A stretch of 64,000 bases of DNA from Heterohyrax brucei. Taxonomy: Eukaryota > Chordata > Mammalia > Hyracoidea > Procaviidae. Within the stretch, counting starts at the first letter, position 1, and each line of letters starts with the position of its first letter. The stretch lies in NCBI GenBank assembly GCA_028571685.1, contig CM053143.1, forward strand, positions 137,798,829-137,862,828, read 5' to 3'. The notes below the pieces were generated by a model. It saw only the letters and a program-made list of their open reading frames with translations. It was not told the origin of the DNA and searched no databases. Of this stretch, positions 1-12,214 are shown piece by piece. Made by a program: the position numbers and the translations under genes.

Positions 1-19
1 CTGAAACCACCAGGCTTCC

Positions 20-145
20 CATAGGTGAAAGACATGGCAGTCAGCTTCCACAAAGATGATAGCTTTGCAAACCCTATGGGACAGTTCTACTCTCTCCTAT
101 AGGATGGCTATGAGTTGGAATCCACTCACTGGCAATGGCTTTTTG
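20..145 (+). repeat. AfroSINE, 5'-truncated
   Basis: Shows the 3' half of the consensus: 'aaaccctatgggacagttctactc', then 'ctatgagttggaatccactc', ending in a T-rich tail. Confidence 0.85.
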
Positions 146-272
146 TGCACATGTTGATTTTTTCCAAGCAAGTCAGTTTGCTACCCACTTGCATGATGCA
201 CTTGTGCTACTCTCCCAGAGATCACTTGCTCTGAATGATGTAAACCATGTAGGTCCAAACCAAAGACCAAAC

Positions 273-783
273 TGTTTCAGTCAGCTAGTGCTGCTCTAGC
301 AGAAATACCACAGAGTGGATGGCCTTAACAAAGGAAAAGTTTATTCTTACACAATCTGGTGGGCTACAAGCCCAAATTCAGGATGTCTGCTACAGGGGAA
401 GGCTTTCTCCCTTGTCAGCTCTGGAGGAAAGTCCTTGTGTTGCATCAGTCTTTGTCCAGGGAGCATCTTGGCACAGGAACCTCAGGTCTGAAAGATGCAC
501 TCTATTCCCGGTGCTGCTTTCTGGATGGTGTGAGGTTCCCAACACACTGCTTGCTTACCATTCCTTTTGTCTCTTGTAGGATAAAAGGATAAACCAGGGA
601 AACTCCCTTGACAGTGGAGCAGGGAGGTGATTCTATAAAGGGATTTACAGTCCGACCCCAATCCTTTAACATACAGCATAGGAAAAGCACAAAATTGAGG
701 ACAATCATAAAATACTGGGAATCATGGCCAAGCCACATGGCTACACACATTTTTATGGGGACACAATTCAATCCATGGTACAA
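273..783 (-). mobile_element. Solo LTR, ERVL/MaLR-type
   Basis: On the - strand it starts like 'ccatggattgaattgtgtcccc' and ends '...agcactagctgactgaaaca', the MaLR-like LTR form. It belongs to the same family as the copies at 2208, 6105, 7392, 42301, 53191, 60627 and 63477. No internal region is attached. Moderately old, probably within afrotherian history. Confidence 0.8.
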
Positions 784-786
784 ACT

Positions 787-855
787 CACTGTTGTAAAGT
801 CAATTCCAACTCACAGTGTCACAAGTCAATTCCAACTCAGGGTCGCTATAGGTCC
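787..855 (-). repeat. AfroSINE fragment with short internal duplication
   Basis: Antisense piece of the SINE tail. The block 'aagtcaattccaactca' occurs twice in a row (about 798 and 824). It touches the LTR on its left. Confidence 0.7.
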
Positions 856-859
856 AAGC

Positions 860-1520
860 AACAAATTATTCATTAAATCTGCATCTTGCTTACCGAGACA
901 GCTATAAAAACCCTTCTGGGGAAATTAAAATAACAGCACTATTTCCCATAACCTCTTATCATATATTCCAGACATTTATACTTTACTCCTATATTGGTTT
1001 GTTCTCCGTAAAACTGCCTAGGAAAACTCAGAAGAGATATTTAGGCCATAAACACAGTCATAGCAGATGACTATTTGGGTTCTTAATACCTTTTTTCCTT
1101 TAGGGAGTACTCTCACAGATCCTATCCTTGGACACCCTTATTAGCTTGATCTTTGAATGTCTTTAATTTCTTTGGTTTATAGGCATAATTAGAGTTCATG
1201 CTGTCCATTTGCAGCTTGTGTCTGTTTGGTTGTAACTAAAACTTTTTTAAAAAACAATCCTGATTTATAGGAATCTTCACCTATTTCTTTAAGTTATAAC
1301 CTCATTTATAACGCAAACATAATACCAGTACCAACTTATATTACATTTTATGGACAAGCTCAGTCTCATATTACTTCCAGGCTTCCAACTAACTATGGTC
1401 TTTAGTTCCATTAGTTTTATGTTCCAGGAATTAAGGAACTCTCTTCTGTCAAGTGAAAATAGCATGAAGGCTTTGAAAACTTGAACTTGCTTTCCTCTTT
1501 GACCACCCCAGGGAATTTGG
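860..1520. other. No gene or clear repeat
   Basis: AT-rich intergenic sequence. I recognise nothing except a short AfroSINE tail just beyond it at about 1,525-1,580 (+). Confidence 0.5.
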
Positions 1521-1711
1521 GAGGAGTATAGTGTCACTATGAGTCACAACCACCTTGCTGGCAATGGATTTGGGGTTTTATTATACTAGATGCTATCAGT
1601 GACTACCCCAAATTCCTTTACCTGCCCCTTCGGTGTGCTCCAGACCACTTCTAGCCTCTGTTGTCTGTACCTCTCTGATTGAAAGCTTTGGCAAAGCCAC
1701 ATTCTCTGCCT

Positions 1712-1840
1712 AAACACAGAAACCCTATAGGATAGAGTAGAACTTCCCCATAGAGTTTTCAAGGAGCACCTGGTGGATTCAAGCCACCAATCTTTTGGTT
1801 GCAGCCATATCCCTTAACCACCAGGCCACTAGGGTTTCCA
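1712..1840 (-). repeat. AfroSINE
   Basis: Antisense copy with 'ccatagagttttcaaggagcacctggtgg' and the head 'ccaccaggccactagggttt'. Confidence 0.85.
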
Positions 1841-2207
1841 AGTTAGAAGGTAAGAACGTGAAATTAGGAAATTATCATCCCCAAACATTTTCAACCGAGG
1901 ACTGGTGGCACTAGGTATACAAATATCCAACAAACTTTCCTCTAGGGTAGAGAACTTTGAGGTGTGTATTATACCATGTTCTCAATTGCTTTGTAGCACT
2001 AAGCTCTGGTTGTCCACAGTTATAGCTGGTTTGATAACACACACTGTACAGTTTCTTTCCCTTCCCTGCCTCACATCTTTTTCCTACATTTTAAAAATAA
2101 ACTAGTCACACTCAAATCTTTGTCATGCACTACTGAGCAGCATCTCCAGTAGGCACTTAAACCCAGGAGGCACAGCAAGTGACAGTTGAATGAGGAACTG
2201 ATAGAGC

Positions 2208-2680
2208 ACATCATGGATTGAACTGTGTCCCCCAAAGTATCTATCAACTTAGCTTGGTCATGAGTCCTAGTATTGTGTGATTGTTCGCCATGTCATGTGG
2301 TTTCCCTATGTATTGTGAATCTTATCACTATGATGAAATGAGATTAGTGGAATTTATATTGAAGAGATAGACAAGATTAGATAGTGTCTTAAGTCAACAT
2401 CTTTGAAATATAAAAGAGAAAAGTGAGCTGAGAGACAGAAATAGCTCATGACACAAAGAAAGCAACACCAGGAGCAGAAGGCATCCTTTGGACCTGAAGT
2501 TTCTGTGCTGAGATGCTCGCAGATCAAAGGAATATCGATGACAAGAACTTTCCTCCAGAGTCGACAAGGGAAGGCTTTCTCTTTCTTGCAGCCTATGAGA
2601 CTGTGAGACAATTAACTTCTCTTAGTTTAAAACCATCACTTCTAGTATTTCTGTTATAGCAGTAATAAATGGCCAAGATA
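2208..2680 (+). mobile_element. Solo LTR, ERVL/MaLR-type
   Basis: Begins 'catcatggattgaactgtgtccccc' and ends in the conserved 'tatttctgttatagcag' region. Same family as the copy at 273-783 but in the opposite orientation. No internal part is attached. Confidence 0.8.
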
Positions 2681-2689
2681 GAATGTAAT

Positions 2690-3630
2690 ATCACGTGGCT
2701 TCATTTCCTTTATACAGTTCTAAGAGCTGAGTCCACGGAAAGAACTGTGTTCAACCTAGTCTGGAAATTGTGGAGAGCTGTCCTTTAACAGAGGTGCTGA
2801 AGGAACTAAGATGGGTTAGAATTAGGTTGTTCAGCACCGAAGATGACTGAGCAATGGTCTAGATGATAAAATCTAAGAGAAAAAGAAGCAGAAGAAGCAA
2901 CTACTGTCAATTACAAGTAGTGAGTTCCAGAATCAGGGCTTGGAGCAGGGCCTTTCTGACTCCTTGGAGGTTCCACATGGTGGAAGTGCTCAAAATGAGT
3001 GAGCAAGTAAGAAGTACAGTGGTTTTACACAAATAATGTGTATCTTCTAAGTTTGCTTGCCAATCTGTGCCCTCTCCCACACCACTATGCCAAGTTTTTC
3101 TTAGATAGTGCTGTAAAAAAAAATACTTAGCACAGCATACTTAAAGAACACATCATGGTGATCAAATTGTAGAACAAAGTTTTATTATTATTATTCAGGT
3201 CAATAATTCCTTACCTAGAACCTTAGGGATGGATATATTTCAGGGTTCTGAATTTTTTCAATTTTGGAAAAAGTAATTTTATATACTTTAGCAAGTATTA
3301 TACTTGGTCAGGGGAAGAACTCTCTAATGAACACACTAATACTTATGAAGCAAAATGTAGGAATACTTACACTAAGTGGGTAAATAAGAGCTATGACCAT
3401 TCTTTGTGTTGCTGGCCAAGGTTTGCCACCCAACGAATTCAGGTCAGGTCAGATTTTGCTGCCAAATGAGTTATAAAATCTAGTTTGGCGATTTGGGGGA
3501 TTTAAAATTGCAGATACGGGTTTGTGAACTCTGTTATCATCATCATTACATAGCTCAAGCTTGGATTATAAAGGGCAAATATTACCAGTGCCAAAACCGT
3601 TTGCTCAGTGCCAGTGCTTGGCAGCCCCAC
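2690..3630. other. No gene or clear repeat
   Basis: Mostly AT-rich intergenic DNA. No exon, promoter or repeat that I can name. Confidence 0.45.
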
Positions 3631-3639
3631 TCATGGTGG

Positions 3640-3745
3640 AAAGCAAGCAGGCTTTCTTGTTTGACAGACCTGGGTCTGAATACAGACTCTGCCATTTATT
3701 GGCTGCATTTCCTTGAGAAAGTCACTTGCCTTCACTGAACTTTTT
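3640..3745 (+). repeat. MIR SINE
   Basis: Shows 'gacagacctgggtctgaata', 'tctgccatttattggctg' and 'gagaaagtcacttgcc', the core and tRNA-derived part of MIR. An ancient mammalian copy. Confidence 0.75.
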
Positions 3746-3891
3746 TCTTACCTGAAAAATATGTAAAATATGGTGGACCTCTGGCATTCCCACAGGTTAC
3801 ATCTTGAGATCTTGTAACCACAAATTATAAATACTATTTTTAATCAAAACCCCAAACCACTGTTTTAAGTCCCTTATGACTTCCCATGTGT

Positions 3892-4018
3892 TACGGATTA
3901 GGGTTTTCCTGGGTGTAATCTTTACAGAAACAGATTGCCAGGACTTTTCTTCCTCAGTACCACCAAGTGGGTTCAAACTGCCAACATCTAGGATAACAGT
4001 CAAGTGCAAACTGTATTG
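3892..4018 (-). repeat. AfroSINE
   Basis: Antisense: 'tctttacagaaacagattgccagg' and 'gggttcaaactgccaac'. It adjoins an RTE fragment in the same orientation. Confidence 0.75.
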
Positions 4019-4019
4019 C

Positions 4020-4405
4020 TGTCATATTGAGGTGCCACTAAGTTGATTCTGAGGATCGTCTTTGTCCTTGACCCTCTGCCTTACCAAGCATGATGTCCTT
4101 CTTCAAGAAACTGGTCTCTGCTGGTAACATGTCTTGCTATTCTGACTTCTAAGGACTATTCTGGCTGTACTTTGTCCAAAACGATTGTTCCTTCTGTAAA
4201 TCCATGATATAATCAATATTATTTGCCAAAACCATAATTTGAAGATATTGAACCTTCTTCAGCCTTCCTTATTCACTGTCTACCTTTCACAATGCATATT
4301 AGGTTATTGCAAACACCGTGTTTTGGGTCAGACATGCTCAAAGTGGTTGATATCTTTGCTTTTAGACAATTTAATTTCACTCATGAATTTCAGTAAATTT
4401 CGACT
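4020..4405 (-). mobile_element. RTE (BovB-like) LINE, 3' fragment
   Basis: Antisense copy of the RTE 3' region: 'gcatgatgtccttcttcaagaaactg' and the 'cttcagccttccttattcactgtc' block also seen at 16,408-16,895. Strongly decayed. Confidence 0.75.
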
Positions 4406-4439
4406 GAGCCCATTGGCTGATCCATTGTACTAATCTGCT

Positions 4440-6005
4440 GCCATTCACAAGTGGGAGGGCGGTCTGGATGAATGAACTCAAAAAACAAAAAAAAAGATTG
4501 TCCAAGAAACACTTGGAATGACAATGTCTGTTGGTTTGTTTTGTTGCCTCAGCGGTAGCATTTCTTGGTCACTAATGCAGCCTTGTCTACACAGCTAATT
4601 CTTATCCCGAACATGAGACATCCTTGAGAAACATCCAGATATGAAAATGCTAAGAGCAGCTTAGCCTGGACTTTTGAGATCATGACATAAAGTGTTTTTT
4701 AATGTTCTGAAACACACTGTACAGAAAATTATTTAAAAAGTAGTTATTTGTGTCAAGTAACTCAATAATTTAATCTTGAAATTTCTCCAAGAGGTTGAGA
4801 AAATAAATAATTGTTAGATAATAGCTGCCAAATTAAGAGAATTTTAAACACTTCTGTAGAAAATCCATTGCTACAATGAATTTTTACCAACTTTACAATT
4901 CCACTTTTAAGTTGCTTGTACTCCAGTACAAAGACATATGAAAATAGATATTCCATTGGTATTGCTATTTTTCATGTGAGGCATGAGAGGAATATTTTCA
5001 GGCACTTTTAGGATGTTTAAGAACATGGGCACTCTTTGGAGTCATTTACACTGACCACAACCACTTACAATCTGACTGAGTCTAAATCTGTGTTTTAAAT
5101 GCAGTACATGAATCTAGAGCGATGCAGAGTAAAACTGAATAAATCAGGGTACCTGCAGTTTGTCTTTTTTTGGGGTATGTAAAATTTAAAAGTGAGTGAA
5201 ATTATTTCCAGAATTTCACAATTACAACAAAAAAAGAAGCACTTCAATTCTACTCTTAGAGAATTGAAATGGCTGTCAGGAAATCACATCTTCACAAAGC
5301 AGGAGAAGATTGCAGAATGAAATCATCAATCAAACTTTGGGCAATAAGGAGACATCTATTTGATGTCTTTGAAAGTTTTAAATGAGTACTAAGTGTGCTT
5401 GGAAATGCACGTTTGGCCATCACAGCTACTGACGAGCAAAGGGACCTTCTCAGAACCAAGAGAATGTTAGTGTTATTTAGGGCTGATGTTTAGAATGTTC
5501 GTCCCATCATTTCTCTAGAATGAAGTATTTTCTTTGGACTGTCCTCCTAATGTAGTAAGAATGGTCATTTATCTCATGTGATTGAGTTTAGATGGTGACT
5601 TTTACGGAGTGTCTTTACTGTGGTTTTAAAATAAAACAAATTCTGCTAGTGATCAGAGAAGAGAATGATAGTATTTGCCATTTGTAATAACACCAAAAAA
5701 AAACCTAATTTCTAAGAAACGTAAGAAAAACTAATACATTAGAAGTCTGTTTCTCAATATAATGTTTTTGTTGTTGTTTGCTTTCTGTTATTTACTCATC
5801 TATCATTTTGGGCAAGCTATTCAGTTTCCTGAAAATAATAAAAATTATATGCTAAAGTTTGGCATTTATTCAGTATGTGTTAGAACTATAATGTTAATCA
5901 GAAAGTTGTAAATGATAACATTTCCTTGCTGTTAAGAGACTTCCTCTCTGAAAAGTATCAAATCATAAGACAATTAAAAAAAGATAAATAACCAACCCTG
6001 TCTTT
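4440..6005. other. No gene or clear repeat
   Basis: AT-rich intergenic DNA with short A-runs. No coding frame, promoter or repeat recognised. Confidence 0.45.
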
Positions 6006-6011
6006 GTATCT

Positions 6012-6078
6012 GTTCTGGCTTCTAGTGACCATGTGTTACAGAGTGGAATTGTTCCATAGAGTTTTTCAGCTGATGGAT
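6012..6078 (-). repeat. AfroSINE fragment
   Basis: A short antisense piece, 'tagtgaccatgtgttacagagtgg', just left of the MaLR-type provirus. Confidence 0.55.
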
Positions 6079-6104
6079 TGGTTTTGCTTGAAAGTAAAGG
6101 ACAC

Positions 6105-7920
6105 TAGCTATCTTGGAGGTGTGAGGTTCCGAATTCCTCAGCCTGCTTCTCTTTCCTGAATTTCCCTGGACAAAGACTAATACAATACTGGACTTTCCTC
6201 CAGAGCCGACTAGAGGGAAAGGTTTCCCCTGGAGCAGACATCCTGAATCTGGACTTGTAGCCTATCAGACTGTGTAAGAATAAATCTTCCTTTTTTAAAG
6301 CCATCCAGTCTGTGGTATTTCTGTTAGAGCAGCCCTAGCTGACCAAAACAGAATTTGGTACCAAGAGTGCAGTGCTACTCTAGCGCATACCTAAAATGTG
6401 GGAGCCATTTTGAAACTGAATGGACAGAAGATTCAGACGGAAAGGAGAAGGCGCAGATGGTGAGAAACAACAGAGGACTGGTGGCAGCAGCATCGGCAGC
6501 AACAGAACCACAGGCTTGTTGGAGCTGACCCGTGGAGCAAGAGAGCTCAGTGCCTGTGCACAGTTTACCTTGTGGAACGGGGTGCCTCCAGGCACTTAAA
6601 TTGGTGGAGCTAGCCTTGCTGACCCACAGAGTGAGAGAGATGAGTGCCTTTGTGCAGGATGCTTTCCAGTAAGAGTAGGGTGCCTCCAAGTGCTTAAATC
6701 GGTGGAGCCACAGAGCTTAAGAACACTTGCCCCAGTAGAGCAGACGTGGGCCCGAGGACTGGGCCATGTGGCCCTAGGAAGCAGAAGCTGAAGAGACAAC
6801 CAGCATGAGAAGCTGAGCTGTCTCTGTCTCCAAAGGTACAGCCATGACCTCAGGGGTTTGAAAGGGTGGGACCGTGACATCCCGTGTTTGTAGGGTGGAA
6901 TTGCCACTCATTTGGGCTTAGGGTGCTCCTAAAGCCAATGGGGCAGAGTTTCTGTCCAAGTGGGCCTTGAAGGCAGAGTTGTAGCCCAGGGTTGGGGTCT
7001 CCACTCCGAAACCAGAGAGCATGGCCAATGTCTACAGACTGGAAGGCAGGGCCATTGTGTAAAATGTCTCAGGCAGTGGAGGATTATTCCCAAAGCTTTG
7101 AGGGCTAATGTAATATGTTCTGCTGACTCACTTGCTACCTGTTAATGTTTTCTTTCCCTGAAATTTCTCCTATTTACAATGGAACATCTCTGTTGTGCCT
7201 GTTCTGCCATTGTAGCTTTGGAAACAGATAGCTTATATTCTAGGTTTCACAGCTGTAAAAGAATTTTTGAATTTTACACTTGGAATTGATTTAAGACTTC
7301 TGTCATACAGAGTAGACATGATTTTTACATGATGGGACGAATGTGTTACATGTTTCAATGATGTGACTTTTGGGGTGCCAAAGGGTGAGATGTCATGGAC
7401 TGAATTGTGTTCCCCCAAAATATGTGTAGCCATGTGGCTGGGCCATGATTCCCATTATCTTGTGACTGTCCTCTATTCTGTGGTTTTCCTATGCTGTATG
7501 TTAAAGGATTAGGGTGGGGCTGTAAAACCCTTCAGAGGATCACCTCCCTGCTCCACTGTAAAGGGAGTTCCCCTGAAGTATGGCTTGCCCCACCCTTAAT
7601 ACTTTCATCTAGCAAGAGATAAAAGGAAAGAGAAGCAGGCTGAGATTTCAGAATCTCACACCACCAAGAAAGCTGCACCGGGAGAAGAGCGCGTCCTTCA
7701 GACCTGAGGTTCCTGTGCCAAGATGCTCCCCGGAAAAAGACTGATGCAATACTGGACTTTCCTCCAGAGCCGACTAGGGGGAAAGCTTTCCCCTGGAGTG
7801 GACATCCTGAATTTGGACTTGTAGCCTACCAGACTGTGTATGAATAAACCTTCCTTTGTTAATGCCGTCCACTCTGTGGTATTTCTGTTAGAGCAGCCCT
7901 AACTGACTAAAACAGAACTC
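6105..7920 (+). mobile_element. MaLR-type provirus fossil: LTR, short internal remnant, LTR
   Basis: The left LTR (about 6,105-6,350, partial) is followed by 'gaatttggtacc', the usual start of a MaLR internal region. A shortened internal remnant runs to about 7,390 and ends in the typical 'ttggggtgcc' stretch. The right LTR spans about 7,392-7,920. Both LTRs run in the + direction and belong to the same family as the solo LTRs here. The element is broken, with no intact gene; most of the internal part is missing. Confidence 0.8.
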
Positions 7921-8177
7921 ATGCCACTTAGAAAGTAGTAACAGGAGCAGAACATATCTTCTGGACCCAGGGTCTCTGGGCCATGAAGCTCCTAGACCAA
8001 GGGAAAATTGAAGACAAGAACCTTCCTCTACAACCTGCAGACAGGCAAAGACTTCCCCTGAAGTTGATGCCCTGAATTCAGACTTCTGGCCTACTGGACT
8101 GTGAGAGAACGAACTTCTGTTTACTGAAGTTATCCACTTGTAGTATTTCTATTATAGTACTGCTAGATAAGTAAGAC
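7921..8177 (+). mobile_element. LTR fragment, related MaLR-type subfamily
   Basis: Abuts the right LTR of the provirus and repeats the 3' portion of an LTR ('gaagctcctagaccaaggg' to 'actgctagataagtaagaca') in a different subfamily. The two are therefore separate events. Confidence 0.7.
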
Positions 8178-8179
8178 AA

Positions 8180-8740
8180 TATCCAAGCAAATCCCATACA
8201 CTACTCTTGATTGATATTCTTCTCGTTTTCTCTCAAGAAAAATAAAGTTCATTTTAAAGTACTATGTATTTTGCACATGCATTACTTTTTCTCTATTTTT
8301 TCAAGATTTTATCTAGAAATAATTTATATATAGTAAATATAAAATCTTAAATCTCCAGCTTAATGACCTTAAAAGGTCATGTATTTTTATTTAAAAAGCA
8401 AACCACATTAGAAAACATTAGAAAATGAAGGAAAATAAAATAAAAGCATAACCACAATCACCATTGTAGTGTATTTCTTTTATCTTTTTTAAATAACTGC
8501 TGCTTCTTCAGTGAAATACTATAATGCATAGTATTATTCATTATTCTGCATAGAGCTGTATATATTGCTGAATGAATGGTAAGATTTGCAAGAAAATCCT
8601 AATAATGCAGTTATATTGAATTTTGAATTCCCTAAGTGTATTATCTGATGCTTTTCTATCATGTCTATATTTAAGCAATAGTTAGAAAAAGAGTATACTT
8701 GTGTGCAGTGTTATGTACGTTCATCTGTCTTCTAGCGGAA
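8180..8740. other. AT-rich, nothing recognised
   Basis: Long A/T runs; no gene signal and no repeat that I can name. Confidence 0.45.
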
Positions 8741-8744
8741 TGTT

Positions 8745-9150
8745 GTTGTATGACATTGAGTGGATTCTGACACACAGTGACCCTGTAAAGAAGAGCAAGG
8801 TTTCCAAGGCTGTAATTTTCAGGGAAGCAGATCACCTGGTCTTTTCTCCCACTGAGCTGCGGGTGGGTTTGACACCCTCCTTCAGTTTAGCAGCCAAGCA
8901 CTTCAAACACTATACAATCAGGGCTCCTGGAAGTATACTGAGAAACCCAAACCCAACCCACTACTGCTGAGTCAATTCTACTCATAGTGATCCTATAGGA
9001 CATAACAGAACTGCCCCATAGGTTTTCCAAGGCTATAAATCTTTACTGAAGCAGACTGCCACACCTGCTGGAGTGGCTGATGGGTTTGAACCTCCAACCT
9101 CTTGCTTAGCAGCCCAGCGCATTACCACTGCACCACCAGGGCTCCTTGGT
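8745..9150 (-). repeat. Two AfroSINEs in tandem
   Basis: Two antisense copies side by side, 8,745-8,932 and about 8,943-9,150. Each ends with the SINE head 'cagggctcc'. The right copy preserves 'ccccataggttttccaaggct' and 'ccactgcaccaccagggctcctt'. Confidence 0.85.
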
Positions 9151-9775
9151 ATACATATTGCTGCTCAAATTCTCCTGGGACTTGTAAAGAATTTTGTGTT
9201 GGAGTCATGACAAAAGCTGCTGTGTTATCCTATGCACAGTATACTTTTGGCACAGTTTTTCACTTGACAGGGGAATTGCCCAGCTCTTTCCTTTGACATT
9301 TTCAAGTTTCAAAATGTGTATTTTTAAAACAACCAAATTATGTCTCAGCATATGTCTTTATCTAAATTTACTATAAACTGATTTCCTGTGTACATACCCT
9401 TTTTGAAAAGTTTCCGTGTAACACTTGAGGCATTGATCTTCTACAGTCTCATTAAAGCCTATGTAAATACCAGGCTTCATGGAGGAAGAGGAAACTGTGT
9501 TAAATGACAGGGACCTGGGGGCTTGGGTATTATTTTTACAAGCAGCATTTTTTTTTTTCTGGCTTGGAAAAGGTCACAGCATTTCTAAGTGTGTGCCCTT
9601 TTAGGGTGCTGCTGTTCCACGTCCTGAGATATAATGAGATGCAATTGATCTGTCAGCCAAAACTGCTTTCCGAGGCTGCAAATACAGTAAAATCAAATCA
9701 AAACAAACAAGATTATCCTAAAGTGACTTTTGAATACAAAGCTGTCATCCCACATTCTAAACAGCTTTGAAAATA
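9151..9775. other. No gene or clear repeat
   Basis: Intergenic. A T12 run sits near 9,550. Nothing else recognised. Confidence 0.45.
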
Positions 9776-9779
9776 ACAG

Positions 9780-11010
9780 GAGAGGATGAAAACACAATCA
9801 AAGACAACTTAATGTTCTTGAAATTTTGGAGGAGACTTTCCAACAAATAATGCTGGAGCAGTCAGACAATCATAGGCCAAAAAAGGAAGAATCTTGACCT
9901 AAACCTTGCACCTTAAAGAAAAAAAAAAAGTTAAAATGTATCACAGACTTACTGAGGTCTGAAAACCTCGTGAGTGACAGTCTACGATACCCCACTGGTC
10001 TCACCCTGTCGAGACCAAGAGAGACAAATGAAAAAACCAAAGACACAAGGGAGAGATTAAAGCAAAGAACTAATGGATCACAGTGACCACAGCCTCCACC
10101 AGCCCGAGTTCAGCATGACTAGATGGTGTCTGACTATTACCACTCCTTTCAACCAAAGATTGGACAGACCCATTAAAACAAGGCTAAAGGGGCACACCAG
10201 TCAATGCCCAAAGACTAGAAGACAGAAGGGGACAGGAAAGCTGGTAATATATGGAACCCAAGGAAAAGAAGGGGAGAGTGCTGACACATCGTGGGGTTGG
10301 CAGCCGATGTCACAAGACAATACGAGTATTCTTTAATCAGAAGCCAGCTTGTTCTAATCTTTCATCTGGAGTATGATTTTTAAAAAAGAGATGTTTCAGA
10401 TTTAAATGTAAAACAAAAAATATACAAAACTTTTGAAGTGAGAGAAAACCTTTAGCCCATAGGACTGTGGCTATGTGAAGACTTTCCAAATCTGACACCA
10501 GAAGTGGATCTACAACAGGAAAAAGCAGAAAATTTGGACTTCATCAAAAAGAAAAATGTTTGATGCTGAAAAGATATAAAAATGATGAAAATCCACTCTA
10601 TGGACTAAGAGAAAATATTTGCAATTCGTCTATCCAATGCAAGGTCTTGTATCTAGAATAGAGAACCATAAAAACAGTAAAAGAAAGGAAGGAAGCAAGC
10701 AAGCAATCGAATTAGAACATGGGCAAAATATATTTCATCAAAAAGGATATATAGGTGGCAAATAAATGTGTAAAAATATATTCATTAGCCAGTAAGAAAA
10801 TATAAACTAAAACCACAACAAGGTATCACTACACATCCATCCAAATGGCTAAAATAAAAAAGAATAATAACATCAGATATTGGTGAGAATGTGGAGAAAC
10901 TCTTATCATTCATTGCTGCCAAGAATGTACAACAATACCGTACTCTGGAAAATAGTTTGTCAGCCTGTTATAAAACTAAACAAACACTTACCAGGCCAAA
11001 AAAATAAAAA
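9780..11010 (+). mobile_element. Old L1, 3' part of ORF2, split by a younger L1 3' end
   Basis: Decayed L1 ORF2 reading such as 'ggacttcatcaaaaagaaaaatg', 'gagaaaatatttgcaattcg' and 'aaaccacaacaaggtatcac'. About 9,985-10,390 does not belong to it. That stretch reads as the 3'UTR of an afrotherian L1, ends 'catctggagtatgattttt' next to an A-run, and is probably a nested insertion. No open frame remains. Confidence 0.75.
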
Positions 11011-11015
11011 TAAAA

Positions 11016-11330
11016 AGACTACTGCTGTCAAGTCAATTCCAACTCACAGCAACATCCTAGAAGAGTATAGAACGGACACAATAGGGTTTTCAAAGAGAGA
11101 GTGGTAGATTTAAACTGCCGGTATTTTGGTTACCAGCTGTAGTTCTGAACAACTGCACCACCAGCACTTATAACCAAACCAAAACCAAACCCAAGTGGAT
11201 TCCCACTCGTAATGACCCTACTGGACAGGGTAGAACTGCCCATAGGGTTTCCAAGGAGAACCTGGTGGATTCGAACTGCCTACCTTTTGGTTAGCAATCG
11301 TAGCTCTTAACTGCTATGCCGCTAGGGTAA
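11016..11330 (-). repeat. Two AfroSINEs in tandem
   Basis: Antisense copies at 11,016-11,168 and 11,172-11,330. The second is the better preserved: 'gcccatagggtttccaagga' and 'cctggtggattcgaactgcc'. Confidence 0.85.
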
Positions 11331-11339
11331 AGCAAGCTT

Positions 11340-12025
11340 AAATTCCTTATGAGAGAAGAATAGAGGAAAGAAAACCGTAATTATGTTATGCCAAATTTTT
11401 CTCATTGTAACTATATACCTCTTAGTGACGGATTTTTTTTCTTTCACCTATTATGGTAAGAGAAAAGGAAAACACAAGTGACCAATAGGTTCCAAATAAA
11501 TGTTTACTTGGTTCTGCTTTCCTAAGTTTCCATAGGAGGACAAGACTGTGTACAACACTGCTCATTCCTACACTAAAGAACCATGTTTGTGAAGGTTGGA
11601 TGTGTGATAAAAAATAGTGTTTTGCTGGGCTTCTTGTGACCTGATTTCTACAATTTAGAAATTGTCCCCTGAAGTCATCTTTGAACCAAAAATAATGTAT
11701 CTACATTAGTGAAGGATGTCTGCTTTGAGCATTGTGCTGTTTTAGGGAATTATCTGTGTGAGATAAAATTAGCAACGGTAGCTCAAAAGTTGGATGGGAA
11801 GCTTAGAGGGCTGTGGATTTAAGACAATGGCTGTAGAATAAGTTGGAAAAGGACAGTGAGAATGACTGGACAACTTGAAAAATGTAACCAGTGTCACTGA
11901 GCTATACATGAAGAAATTGTTGCAGTGGTGACTCTGGCTATGCATACTTTCACCAAAAAAAAAAAAACCTAATTAAAAAACAATACAAAAAAATTACCTT
12001 TGAGAATTTTCCTTTGTTTTGGTTT
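11340..12025. other. No gene or clear repeat
   Basis: Intergenic, AT-rich, with an A-run near 11,955. Nothing recognised. Confidence 0.45.
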
Positions 12026-12027
12026 TC

Positions 12028-12210
12028 ATTCAATAAGTATTTTGGGACTGTGTGTTGAAAGTTAGAAACGTATGAGAAAATAAAACAAGTTTTCTCTTAC
12101 AAAGCCTACAGTGTGTTGGGAGAGACACATAAGCAATTAGTAAGAAGACAAATGAAGGCATAATCACAAATTGTGAGAAGTTCCATGAAGAATATGAACA
12201 GAGTGTCCTG
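12028..12210 (+). repeat. L2 fragment
   Basis: Shows 'ttcattcaataagtattttggg' followed by the usual 'gggagagacacataagcaatta' block of L2. Old. Confidence 0.55.
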
Positions 12211-12214
12211 CTTG

